DNA of 64,000 bases, taken from NCBI RefSeq assembly GCF_029338255.1, contig NZ_CP119787.1, positions 1,054,001 to 1,118,000 on the forward strand, given 5' to 3'. Source of the stretch: Haloarcula halobia (GTDB lineage Archaea; Halobacteriota; Halobacteria; Halobacteriales; Haloarculaceae). The notes under the pieces are model-generated. The model saw only the letters and a program-made list of their open reading frames with translations, was not told where the DNA came from and made no database searches. Positions 37,231-44,706 of this stretch are shown here, piece after piece (position 1 is the first letter of the stretch; each line of letters starts with the position of its first letter). The translations under genes and the position numbers were made by a program.

Positions 37231-39108
37231 ATGGAAATTGTACCGGACACGAGCGTGGTCGTCGACGGCCGCGTGTCCGAACAGGTCGAGGCCGACGCCG
37301 ATCCGGACTCGCCGGAGAGCGGCAAAGGCTTTGCCGGCGCGACGGTGGTGATGCCCGAGGCCGTCGTCGGCGAACTCGAAGCACAGGCCAACGACGGCCG
37401 ACAGACCGGCTGGGAGGGACTCGAGGAACTCCAGCGACTGGTCGAGCTCGCAGGCGAGGGCACCATCGAGGTCGAGTACGTCGGCCGCCGGCCCGACGCC
37501 ATCGAGAAGCGCGACGCCGGCGAGGGCGAGATCGACGCGCTCATCCGGGACATCGCCGGCGACCGCGGCGCCCTGCTGGTCACCAGCGACGACGTCCAGG
37601 CCGAGGTGGCCCGCGCGAAGGGCCTGGAGGTCGAGTACATCGAACCCCGGGGGCGCTCGGTCGACCGCCTGGATATCGAGAACTTCTTCGACGAGTCGAC
37701 GATGAGCGTCCACCTGAAGGTCGGCGTCGCCCCGTTCGCGAAGAAGGGCGACATCGGCGACATGCACTACCAGCCGATTCGCGACGACGAGGCCACGGAG
37801 TCGGAACTGCAGGCCTACGCCGCCGACATCGAGGACGGGGCGCGCGGCTCGCCCGACGGCTTCGTCGAGCTGGACGAACCGGGGATGACCATCATCCAGT
37901 TCCGGGACCTCCGTATCGCCATCGCACGGCCGCCCTTTGCCGACGCCCTGGAGATCACGGCGGTCCGCCCCATCGTCAAGACCGAACTCGACGACTACGA
38001 GTACGCCGACGAACTGCGGGACCGCTTTACCGAACGCCAGCGTGGCGTCCTCATCTCCGGGTCGCCCGGGGCCGGGAAGTCGACGTTCGCCCAGGCCGTC
38101 GCGGAGTTCCTCGTCGACGCCGACTACTCGGTCAAGACGATGGAGAAGCCACGGGACCTCCAGGTCGGCCCGAACGTCACCCAGTACACCGCCCTCGACG
38201 GGTCGATGGCGAAGACAGCCGACGCGCTACTGATGGTCCGGCCCGACTACACCATCTACGACGAGGTCCGCAAGACCGACGACTTCGAGGTGTTTGCGGA
38301 CATGCGTCTGGCCGGCGTCGGGATGGTCGGGGTCGTCCACGCGACCCGCGCCATCGACGCCCTCCAGCGACTCATCGGCCGGGTCGAACTCGGTCTCATC
38401 CCGCAGATCGTCGACACCGTCGTCTACATCGAGGCCGGCCAGGTCCACACCGTCTACGACGTCACGACCGAGGTCAAGGTCCCCGCGGGCCTCATGGAGG
38501 AGGACCTGGCCCGCCCGGTCATCATGGTCAAGGACTTCGAGACCGACGCGCCGGCCTTCGAGATCTACACCTTCAACAACCAGGTCGTCACCGTCCCGCT
38601 TGACGAGGACGACGACGGCGAGGACTCGGGCGTCGACCGCCTCGCGAAACAGGAGGTCGAACGCGAGATCCGCTCGATCGCCCGCGGCCACGTCGAGGTC
38701 GAACTGCGCGGCCCCAACACGGCGGTCGTGTGGGTCGAGGACGACGACATCTCGCAGGTCATCGGCAAGGGCGGGGGTCGCATCTCCGACGTCGAGAACC
38801 GCCTGGGCATCGACATCGACGTCCGGACCTTCGAGGAGCGCCCGACCGGCCCCTCCGGCGGGCCACAGACCGACAGCGGCGGCAAACAGGGCGAGATCGT
38901 CCAGCCCGAGGTCACGTCGCGACACATCATCGTCCCGCTTGACGGGCACGCCGGCGACACCGTCGAGGTGCAGGCCGACGGCGAGTACCTGTTCACTGCG
39001 ACGGTCTCCCGTGGCGGCGAGATACAGGTCTCGCGCGGGTCGGGTATCGCGGAGGAACTGGAGCGGGCAATCGACCGCGGGAACACGATCACCGTCGTGC
39101 CGTCCTGA
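37231..39108 (+). CDS. PIN-domain / type II secretion-like ATPase with KH domain (PINA)
   Basis: The 625 residues contain an N-terminal PIN nuclease-like domain ('MEIVPDTSVVVDGR', acidic residues D6 and D12, and 'LLVTSDDVQAEVAR'). A GspE-like ATPase core follows (Walker A 'GSPGAGKST' near residue 278; 'YTIYDEVRKTDDFEVFADMRLAG'), then a KH domain with 'VIGKGGGRISDVENRLG' (about 510-526) and a C-terminal beta domain. This matches archaeal PINA proteins, hexameric ATPases reported to act on Holliday junctions. ATG 37231 is 27 nt after a TATA-like 'CTTATCAA'. The last 28 bp of the gene lie inside a 157-bp tandem duplication. Confidence 0.9.
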   Translation: MEIVPDTSVVVDGRVSEQVEADADPDSPESGKGFAGATVVMPEAVVGELEAQANDGRQTGWEGLEELQRLVELAGEGTIEVEYVGRRPDAIEKRDAGEGEIDALIRDIAGDRGALLVTSDDVQAEVARAKGLEVEYIEPRGRSVDRLDIENFFDESTMSVHLKVGVAPFAKKGDIGDMHYQPIRDDEATESELQAYAADIEDGARGSPDGFVELDEPGMTIIQFRDLRIAIARPPFADALEITAVRPIVKTELDDYEYADELRDRFTERQRGVLISGSPGAGKSTFAQAVAEFLVDADYSVKTMEKPRDLQVGPNVTQYTALDGSMAKTADALLMVRPDYTIYDEVRKTDDFEVFADMRLAGVGMVGVVHATRAIDALQRLIGRVELGLIPQIVDTVVYIEAGQVHTVYDVTTEVKVPAGLMEEDLARPVIMVKDFETDAPAFEIYTFNNQVVTVPLDEDDDGEDSGVDRLAKQEVEREIRSIARGHVEVELRGPNTAVVWVEDDDISQVIGKGGGRISDVENRLGIDIDVRTFEERPTGPSGGPQTDSGGKQGEIVQPEVTSRHIIVPLDGHAGDTVEVQADGEYLFTATVSRGGEIQVSRGSGIAEELERAIDRGNTITVVPS

Positions 39109-39413
39109 AGGGCATCCGACGAGCGTAGCGAGTCGGTTCCCGGGACCGAATAGCGTGAGGTCCCGCTTTTTCGCCCACGTTTTTCGAGGAGCGGTGTGCG
39201 AGCACCGCGAGCACACCCGACGACGAAAAAGGTGGTAGAACACGATCACCGTCGTGCCGTCCTGAAGGGCATCCGACGAGCGTAGCGAGTCGGTTCCCGG
39301 GACCGAACAGCGTGAGGTCCCGCTTTTTCGCCCACGTTTTTCGAGGAGCGGTGTGCGAGCACCGCGAGCACACCCGACGACGAAAAAGGTGGTAGAACAC
39401 GATCACCGTCGTG
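39081..39413 (+). repeat. 157-bp tandem duplication carrying three hairpins, starting inside the PINA gene
   Basis: 39081-39237 and 39238-39394 are identical except for one base (T at 39151 against C in the second copy). A third partial copy begins at 39395 and loses identity after about 19 bp. The unit includes the last 28 bp of the PINA coding sequence and its stop. Each copy holds hairpins CCGAC/GTCGG, CGGGACC/GGTCCCG and GGTGTGC/GCACACC with 11-nt loops. The last is enclosed by an outer arm CCAC-G-TTTTTCG / CGAAAAA-G-GTGG. The rest of the 373-bp gap to SAMP1 holds no gene. Confidence 0.9.
39165..39235 (+). terminator. Probable T-rich terminator of the PINA gene, repeated 157 bp downstream
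   Basis: Two T5 tracts (39166-39171 and 39180-39184) follow GC-rich hairpins directly after the stop codon. On the opposite strand the A5 tract at 39226-39230 gives a T run too. Oligo-T stretches are the core of archaeal intrinsic termination. The same layout is repeated in the second copy. Function is inferred from position. Confidence 0.45.
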
Positions 39414-39451
39414 TCGTCGTCAGCACCCCTCGCATACGTCCCCCGTTCACA

Positions 39452-39458
39452 TTTATAT
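39452..39458 (+). promoter_or_regulatory. TATA box of SAMP1
   Basis: 'TTTATAT' centred 27 nt before ATG 39482. This spacing supports 39482 rather than the in-frame ATG at 39473 as the start. Confidence 0.55.
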
Positions 39459-39481
39459 CGCCGACCCGCTAGATGACCGAT

Positions 39482-39757
39482 ATGGAAATCGAGCTCCGCT
39501 TCTTCGCGAACTTCCGGGAGACCGTCGGCCAGAAGGTGATCCACCGCGAGTTCGACGACGAGGCGACGGCCGGCGACATCCTCCGGTCGCTCCCCGAGGA
39601 GTTCCCGGAGATGGAACTGTTCGAGGCCGACGGTCAGCTGCGCCAGTACCTGACGATTCTGCGCAACGGCCAGGACATCGAACACATCGAGGGGCTCGAG
39701 ACGACACTCGCGGACGGCGACGAGCTCAGCGTCTTTCCGCCGGTCGCGGGCGGCTAG
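39482..39757 (+). CDS. samp1: SAMP1-like ubiquitin-like small modifier / MoaD sulfur carrier
   Basis: This 91-residue beta-grasp protein begins 'MEIELRFFANFRETVGQK' and ends 'DELSVFPPVAGG'. The C-terminal Gly-Gly is the site adenylated by UbaA. In haloarchaea SAMP1 serves both as a protein modifier and as the MoaD-type sulfur carrier for molybdopterin synthase. ATG 39482 was chosen over 39473 from family length and TATA spacing. The stop codon overlaps by 4 nt the stop of a convergent gene that encodes another beta-grasp protein. Confidence 0.9.
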   Translation: MEIELRFFANFRETVGQKVIHREFDDEATAGDILRSLPEEFPEMELFEADGQLRQYLTILRNGQDIEHIEGLETTLADGDELSVFPPVAGG

Positions 39758-40149
39758 CAACAGAAGATAAAGGGGTAGAGCAGGCCGACACGGTCGCCCT
39801 CCTCGAGCGTCGTGTCGAGGCCGTCGAGCAGTTCGTTGAACTGCCCGTTGACCGTCACGCGGGCGTAACACCGGGTCTGTTCGCCTTCGGGGTTCTTCGC
39901 CCACGTCCCCGGCAGGTCGACCAGCTCCGGTGCCCAGCCGTCCGTCGAGGCCTCGGACTCCGTCTCGGCGATGAGGAGGTCGGCCACGTCGTAGGTCCCA
40001 CAGAACACCTCGAGGAAGTCCCCGAGCGTTCGCCCGTCGAACGTGTACTCCATGTGCGGTTCCCCGACGGCGGCTCTGACGTGACCCGTACACCGGACCT
40101 CGACGGTCCGCTCGGCGGCTGTCTCCTGCTCGCGAAGTTGCCTGCTCAT
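39754..40149 (-). CDS. MoaD-like beta-grasp protein ending in Cys-Cys instead of Gly-Gly
   Basis: This 131-residue protein has a MoaD/ThiS-like beginning ('TVEVRCTGHVRAAVGEPHMEY') and ending ('DTTLEEGDRVGLLYPFIFCC'). The end aligns with the 'LL.PVAGG' tail of MoaD and SAMP, with Cys-Cys in place of Gly-Gly. A loop of about 35 residues rich in Glu, Ser and Pro ('ETESEASTDGWAPELVDLPG') is inserted between the second and third strands. ATG 40149 was chosen over a start at 40194. It is convergent with SAMP1, overlapping by 4 nt. A role in the tungsten/molybdenum cofactor block is inferred; conventional E1 adenylation seems unlikely without the terminal Gly. Confidence 0.68.
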   Translation of the reverse strand: MSRQLREQETAAERTVEVRCTGHVRAAVGEPHMEYTFDGRTLGDFLEVFCGTYDVADLLIAETESEASTDGWAPELVDLPGTWAKNPEGEQTRCYARVTVNGQFNELLDGLDTTLEEGDRVGLLYPFIFCC

Positions 40150-40240
40150 GCCGCCATCTAAGGTCGCAAGCACCAACAACGTGGGGCCGAACATGTTCGT
40201 CCGGGGCTGGCTTTAATTGGGTCCGGCCCGTCGCGAGGGT

Positions 40241-40609
40241 ATGGACGACATCGAACTGGCCATCCCGGGCCCTATCGTCGACTCGCTGCCCGAGGACGGC
40301 GCGGACGCGAAACGGGACATCCAGCGCGCCGTCGACGGGTGGGAGAACGACATCAACGCCGTGCTCGACAGCGACGATCCTGCGGCCGGCGTGGTCGACC
40401 TCATCGAGTACTTCGAGGACCGCTGGGAGGCCTACGACGAGTACGTCGTGGAACTGCGGGCGTGGGGGCAATCACCCATCTACGCGATGGTCTGGCGAGA
40501 CCTCGTGGCGTCGGTCATCCAGCAGATATACGACCACGCCGACCTGGCCGACCGAATCAACCGCGAGCGCAACGCCCGTATCGTCGACGACGGCATCCGG
40601 CCTGGATGA
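40241..40609 (+). CDS. Conserved hypothetical helical protein
   Basis: This 122-residue acidic protein is mostly helical, with 'DLIEYFEDRWEAYDEYVVELRAWG' (quoted in part) and 'YAMVWRDLVASVIQQIYDHADLADRINRE'. No membrane segment or catalytic motif is seen. The TATA-like 'CTTTAA' at 40211-40216 is 27 nt before ATG 40241, so the upstream TTG start is not needed. It is the first of three short same-strand genes that lie between SAMP1 and the AOR gene. Confidence 0.62.
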   Translation: MDDIELAIPGPIVDSLPEDGADAKRDIQRAVDGWENDINAVLDSDDPAAGVVDLIEYFEDRWEAYDEYVVELRAWGQSPIYAMVWRDLVASVIQQIYDHADLADRINRERNARIVDDGIRPG

Positions 40610-40661
40610 GCGGATACACGACACCCACAGGGTTTAGCCGCGGGGGTCCCTACGACCACCG

Positions 40662-40916
40662 ATGCGACGTGAACGGAGCTGGCGCGGTATCTCGATACGG
40701 GCCGCCGTCGGCTACCTCGAGAACTGCGGCGGCGAGAAACAGGACGAGACGACCGTCGCCGGGGACGGCTGGACGGCCCAGCTCTCCGCCGAGAAGGTCA
40801 GCGTCGGCCCGTCTTTGCAGTTGAACGAGGTGACGGTCGTCTTCGAGGGTGAGGCGGAGACGCTGGACCCGCTCATCGAGCGGTTCGCCCAGAAGGCTAT
40901 GCGCGCGGGCGGGTGA
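40662..40916 (+). CDS. Short conserved haloarchaeal protein
   Basis: The 84 residues begin 'MRRERSWRGISIRAAVGYLENCGGE' (quoted in part), have a beta-rich middle ('GDGWTAQLSAEKVSVGPSLQLNEVTVVFEG') and end 'IERFAQKAMRAGG'. The protein terminates in Gly-Gly, but the preceding fold is not clearly beta-grasp and the GG follows a helix, so a modifier role is not supported. A TATA-like 'TTTAG' lies about 27 nt upstream. Function unknown. Confidence 0.62.
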   Translation: MRRERSWRGISIRAAVGYLENCGGEKQDETTVAGDGWTAQLSAEKVSVGPSLQLNEVTVVFEGEAETLDPLIERFAQKAMRAGG

Positions 40917-40922
40917 GCGCCG

Positions 40923-41285
40923 GTGGCCGACCATCCTATCGAGGGGCAACTGCTCCTTGCTGCGGGCGCCCGCGCGAGCGTCGCCCTCCACCGCGTCGAC
41001 GGCCTCGTCGAGCGGGCCCAGGACCACGTGGTCGCCAACCTCGAGGCCTACGAGCGGGCCTACGAGCGCATCGAGGGCGCCCGCGACGCCGACTTCTACT
41101 GCGTCGAGACGGGGTTCTGGGAGCGGGTCGGCGAGGAGCTTGGCTTCGACCGCCGGGAGGCCGACGCCGTCCGGCGCGCTCACGAGGCGCAGTTCACCCG
41201 CGACGGCCGCCGACTCGACCGGGAGTCGGAGTTCGAGTCGACGCTCGAGGTTCGCGAGGTCGTGGCCGTCTCGGCTACACGCTGA
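40923..41285 (+). CDS. Conserved hypothetical protein
   Basis: This 120-residue protein is predicted to be mainly helical ('RVDGLVERAQDHVVANLEAYERAYERIEG', quoted in part, is a long amphipathic helix) followed by 'FYCVETGFWERVGEELGFDRREADAV'. GTG at 40923 lies 6 bp after the stop of the previous gene, so the two are probably cotranscribed. Its 3' end overlaps the convergent gene by 11 nt. No family is recognised. Confidence 0.58.
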   Translation: MADHPIEGQLLLAAGARASVALHRVDGLVERAQDHVVANLEAYERAYERIEGARDADFYCVETGFWERVGEELGFDRREADAVRRAHEAQFTRDGRRLDRESEFESTLEVREVVAVSATR

Positions 41286-41637
41286 GCGTCTCGAGTACCT
41301 TCTCCGAGAAGTCCGTCTCCGAGAGGTCGCCGTTGTGCAGGCGGTCGAACCACTCGGCGTCGACGTACCAGTAGCCCCGAACCTCGCCGTCCAGGTCGAG
41401 CACGGTTGCCTCGACGTCGTGGCCAGTCCAGTCGTCGGCGTGGAGGTCCCGGAGGACGTTGATCACCCGGCCGATCTCGCGGTGGGGGACCGACCCCGGC
41501 TGGGCGGCGATGGACTCGTAGGCGACCTCGTAGGTCTCGTCGCCGGTGCGCTCGGTGAACGTCTGGACGTAGACGCCGTGGCTGGTCAGTCGCGACTCCA
41601 CCTGGAACTCGAAATCGTCGAAATCCTCCTTGTGCAT
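41275..41637 (-). CDS. Conserved hypothetical protein downstream of AOR
   Basis: This 120-residue acidic protein has alternating beta and helical segments ('EFQVESRLTSHGVYVQTFTERTGDETYEVAYESI' in part, and 'VRGYWYVDAEWFDRLHNGDLSETDFSEKVLETL'). No metal or nucleotide motif is visible. It begins 76 bp after the stop of the aldehyde oxidoreductase gene on the same strand, with a GA-loop hairpin in the gap. Cotranscription with AOR is possible but unproven. Confidence 0.6.
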   Translation of the reverse strand: MHKEDFDDFEFQVESRLTSHGVYVQTFTERTGDETYEVAYESIAAQPGSVPHREIGRVINVLRDLHADDWTGHDVEATVLDLDGEVRGYWYVDAEWFDRLHNGDLSETDFSEKVLETLSV

Positions 41638-41654
41638 CGGTGACGGTCTCCTCC

Positions 41655-41675
41655 ACGGCTCACTACGTTCACCGT
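41655..41675 (-). repeat. Isolated hairpin with the conserved GA-loop core
   Basis: On the minus strand ACGGT pairs with GCCGT (one T.G pair) around the 11-nt loop GAACGTAGTGA. The same loop occurs in the tRNA-Val array at 22574-22584. It lies between the AOR stop (41714) and the next minus-strand start (41637). Confidence 0.6.
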
Positions 41676-41713
41676 TCCGGTTCGAGGCATCTCCCTGCGG
41701 TCGATGCCTCGCT

Positions 41714-43657
41714 TCAGTCGTCGCTCGGGGCGGCCGCGCCGCCGGCGCTGACGCCGGTGCCGGGGCCGATGTCGATGCCCAGCTCGTCGAGCTTCTCGTC
41801 GGGCACGACGCCGTCCTCCCAGCCGCGGACGTCGTAGTACTCCCCTTTCAGCTTGTCCAGCTCGGCGAGTTCGCCCTCGGAGCCGCCCTGTGCGGGGATG
41901 GCGTCCTCGTGACCCTCGACGAACCGGCCCGGCAGGTCGTCGTCGCTGCCGTCGAAGCCCGCGAGGTTGTTGTAGTAGCGTTCGAGGTTGTAGATGCGCT
42001 CGCCGGCCTCCATCAGCTCGTCCTCGGTGACCTCCATGCCGGTCATGCCGTTGTACTGCAGGACGTACTCCTCGATACCCTCGGCGAAGGCGTTGAACTT
42101 GCAGATGTCGAAGGAGTCGCTGATGGCGTGCAGGTCCTGGAAGAGGGCACACAGTTCGCCTTTGCCTTCCCACTCGCGCGGGTCGACCTTCTCCGGAACG
42201 CCCAGGATCTCGGCGGCCGGCGTGTACCCACGGAGGTGGCACGCGCCGCGGTTCGAGGTCGCGTAGCCGATGGCCATCCCCTTCATGCAGCGGGGGTCGT
42301 AGGCGGCCATCGTCTGGCCCTTGACCGCCAGCGAGTTGTCGTGGGCGTCGAACTCCTCGCCGAGGTGGTTCGGGCCCTCGGCGAGGTGGTCGGCGAGCTC
42401 GCCGTCGCGCTCGGCGATGGCGTCGATCATGTCGATCATCGTGTCGGCGTCGCCCCAGTCCATGCCCTCACCGAGCCCGTCGAGCTTGCCCTGCTCGGTC
42501 ATCTCCATGGCCATCGCCATCGTGTTGCCCACGTCGATGGTGTCGACGCCCACGTCGTTGCACCGTTCGAGCATCACGGCGATCTTGTCGCGCTCGACGT
42601 GGCCGGAGTTCGGGCCCAGCGCCCACGCGGACTCGTACTCGTAGGACTCGGTGCGGACGTTCAGCTCCTCGCCCTTGTGCATCGTCTGGACCTCGACTTC
42701 CTTCTTGCAGGCGACCGGACAGGAGTGACAGGTCGGCTCGTCGACGAGGATGTTCTCCCGGACGTTCTCGCCCGATACGTCCTCGGAGTCGATGATGCGC
42801 TCGCCGTCGCCCTCCGCCTCGGACATCGCCCGGGTCGAGGAGTACTTGGCGTTCTTCGTCGGCAGTCCGTCCATCTCCTCGGTGACGTTCATCAGGACGT
42901 TGGTACCGTACACCGAGAGGCCACCCTCGTTGGGGCCGGTGATGTCGGACTCCTGGATGACCTGCATGGCCTGCTTGTGGCCCTCCTGGAACGTCTCCTT
43001 GTCCTTCGGTTTCGGCATCCGGGTCGGCGACTTCACGACCACGGCTTTCAGCTTCTTGTTGCCCATCACACAGCCGGTCCCGCCACGGCCCGACGCCCGG
43101 TCGTCCTCGTTGACGATGCAGGCGTACTTGACCTCGTTCTCGCCGGCCTGGCCGATGGCCATCGTCGAGAGGTTCTTGCCGTAGGAGCCCTCGATCTCGT
43201 CTTCGATCTCGTCGATGGTGTCGTGGACGCCCCAGCCCCACATGTGGGAGGCGTCGCGCAGTTCGACCTCGCCGTCCTCGACGACGGCGTAGACGGGGTG
43301 GTCGGACTGTCCCTCGAACAGCAGGCCGTCGAACCCGGCCCACTTCAGGCGTGCGCCCGACCAGCCACCGTGGTGGGAGTCTGTGACCTGTCCCTCGATG
43401 GGTGACTTGGTACAGATGGCGATACGGCCGCTCATGGTCACCTGAGTCCCTGTGAGCGGGCCGTTCATGAACGCGAGCAGGTTGTCCGGGCCCAGTGGGT
43501 CGACGTCCGGACCCTGGTCGAAGACGTACTTCACACCCAGCCCCCGGGCACCGATGTACTTCTTCGCGTCCTCGTCGTCGATGCCCTCGTAGGACACCTC
43601 CCCCTCTCCGAGGTCTATTCGGGCGATGTGGTCTTGGAAGCCGCCGAGGTCAGTCAT
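41714..43657 (-). CDS. aor: Aldehyde:ferredoxin oxidoreductase (tungsten-type AOR family)
   Basis: This 647-residue protein has the AOR N-terminal domain ('YIGARGLGVKYVFDQ', 'GPLTGTQVTMSGR') and the cofactor-contact motifs 'AGENEVKYACIVNEDDRASGRGGTG' (quoted in part). The [4Fe-4S] cysteines are in 'CHSCPVAC' (about residues 329-336), with the fourth in 'SFDICKFNAF'. 'DVGNTMAMAMEM' matches a helix near the tungstopterin site. The family oxidises aldehydes to acids with ferredoxin as acceptor and normally carries W bound to two pterins. The surrounding Moco genes and TOBE regulator fit this assignment. The substrate is not determinable. Confidence 0.93.
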   Translation of the reverse strand: MTDLGGFQDHIARIDLGEGEVSYEGIDDEDAKKYIGARGLGVKYVFDQGPDVDPLGPDNLLAFMNGPLTGTQVTMSGRIAICTKSPIEGQVTDSHHGGWSGARLKWAGFDGLLFEGQSDHPVYAVVEDGEVELRDASHMWGWGVHDTIDEIEDEIEGSYGKNLSTMAIGQAGENEVKYACIVNEDDRASGRGGTGCVMGNKKLKAVVVKSPTRMPKPKDKETFQEGHKQAMQVIQESDITGPNEGGLSVYGTNVLMNVTEEMDGLPTKNAKYSSTRAMSEAEGDGERIIDSEDVSGENVRENILVDEPTCHSCPVACKKEVEVQTMHKGEELNVRTESYEYESAWALGPNSGHVERDKIAVMLERCNDVGVDTIDVGNTMAMAMEMTEQGKLDGLGEGMDWGDADTMIDMIDAIAERDGELADHLAEGPNHLGEEFDAHDNSLAVKGQTMAAYDPRCMKGMAIGYATSNRGACHLRGYTPAAEILGVPEKVDPREWEGKGELCALFQDLHAISDSFDICKFNAFAEGIEEYVLQYNGMTGMEVTEDELMEAGERIYNLERYYNNLAGFDGSDDDLPGRFVEGHEDAIPAQGGSEGELAELDKLKGEYYDVRGWEDGVVPDEKLDELGIDIGPGTGVSAGGAAAPSDD

Positions 43658-43932
43658 GAATATCTATCCTAGACCGGCGGTTTGTATCCACTTAACGATT
43701 TGTACTAGAATCTGATATCATCGACTCCCGGCCGGCCGCGACCGATCGCGTGCCGGCCGGACCTGTCTCGCCGGCAGACGGCTCGAACGGACTGATTCGG
43801 TCGCACGGTCGGGCACGATGACCGACGGGCGGTCCCTCGCTCCGGGTATCCTCGACGGCTCTGTATCGAAGATGATACATCGGTTGCGGGATTGGTGACA
43901 ACCGTTTTGCCCGGCCGGGACCGAGAGATGGT

Positions 43933-44634
43933 ATGGACGCCAGCGTCGACGCACAGCTCCAGGCCGAGGGCGTGGCCTTCACCGCTGCCGACGCGGCCCT
44001 GTTGCGTGCCATCGACCGGACCGGCACGGTCAGCGGCGCCAGCGAGGACCTGGGGCGCTCGCGGGCGCGGGCGCTGGACCGCATCCAGCGCCTCGAGGAC
44101 GCCTTCGGCCCGCTGGTCGACCGGCACCGCGGCGGCGAGACCGGCGGCGGCAGCGACCTGACGGCGGCGGCGAGGCGGCTCCTGGCCCGGTTCGCCCGGC
44201 TCCAGGCGGCACTGGCGAGCACGACCAGCGCCGAGGAGACCGTCCTCGCCGGGACCGTGACCGAGCGCGAGGGTGAACTGGGCGTCGTCGACACCGCGGC
44301 CGGCCACCTGCGGGCCCGGCTGGTCGACCGGCGCGAGACCGTCGCGGTCGGGGCCGCCGTCCAGGTCAGCGTCCACTCGGACGCGGTGACGCTGCACGAC
44401 CCCGCGGACGTGCCGGCCGCCAGCGCGACCAGCGCCCGCAACCGGTTCGAGGGGACGGTCGTGGACGTCGGGCGCGGCACCGCAATCGGGCGCGTGACCG
44501 TCGACGTCGGCGCCGAGTCGCCCCTGGTGGCCCTGTTGACCCACGAGAGCCTCGACCGGATGGGCCTGGGGCCGGGCGACGGCGTCGTGGCCTCGTTCAA
44601 GGCGACGGCGACCCGGGCGCTGACGACCGGCTGA
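43933..44634 (+). CDS. ModE-like winged-helix protein with two TOBE domains
   Basis: The 233 residues start with a winged-helix domain of the ModE N-terminal type ('LLRAIDRTGTVSGASEDLGRSRARALDRI', quoted in part, about 20-65). Two TOBE-like molybdate/tungstate-binding modules follow (about 100-160 and 165-232; 'NRFEGTVVDVGRGTAIGRVTVDVG'). ModE proteins sense oxyanion availability and regulate transport or cofactor genes. It is divergent from AOR, separated by 275 bp, and precedes moaA by 72 bp. A TATA-like 'GTTTTGC' lies 27 nt before ATG 43933. It is the probable regulator of this block. Confidence 0.85.
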   Translation: MDASVDAQLQAEGVAFTAADAALLRAIDRTGTVSGASEDLGRSRARALDRIQRLEDAFGPLVDRHRGGETGGGSDLTAAARRLLARFARLQAALASTTSAEETVLAGTVTEREGELGVVDTAAGHLRARLVDRRETVAVGAAVQVSVHSDAVTLHDPADVPAASATSARNRFEGTVVDVGRGTAIGRVTVDVGAESPLVALLTHESLDRMGLGPGDGVVASFKATATRALTTG

Positions 44635-44671
44635 GGCGCGCTGTCGGTGTCAGGTGTGCGAAAAAACCACC

Positions 44672-44679
44672 CTTTAAAT
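44672..44679 (+). promoter_or_regulatory. TATA box of moaA
   Basis: 'CTTTAAAT' lies about 31 nt before ATG 44707, which supports 44707 over the GTG at 44647 as translation start and gives moaA its own promoter. Confidence 0.55.
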
Positions 44680-44706
44680 CCGGGGAGCGTCAACGTATGG
44701 CAGTAT

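Noticed and set aside
39081-39413. CRISPR array or IS element for the tandem repeat
   Set aside because: Only two and a fraction copies of 157 bp, no spacers, no transposase and no target duplications.
40662-40916. Second SAMP-type modifier because the protein ends in Gly-Gly
   Set aside because: The Gly-Gly follows a helix (RFAQKAMRAGG) and no beta-grasp pattern precedes it.
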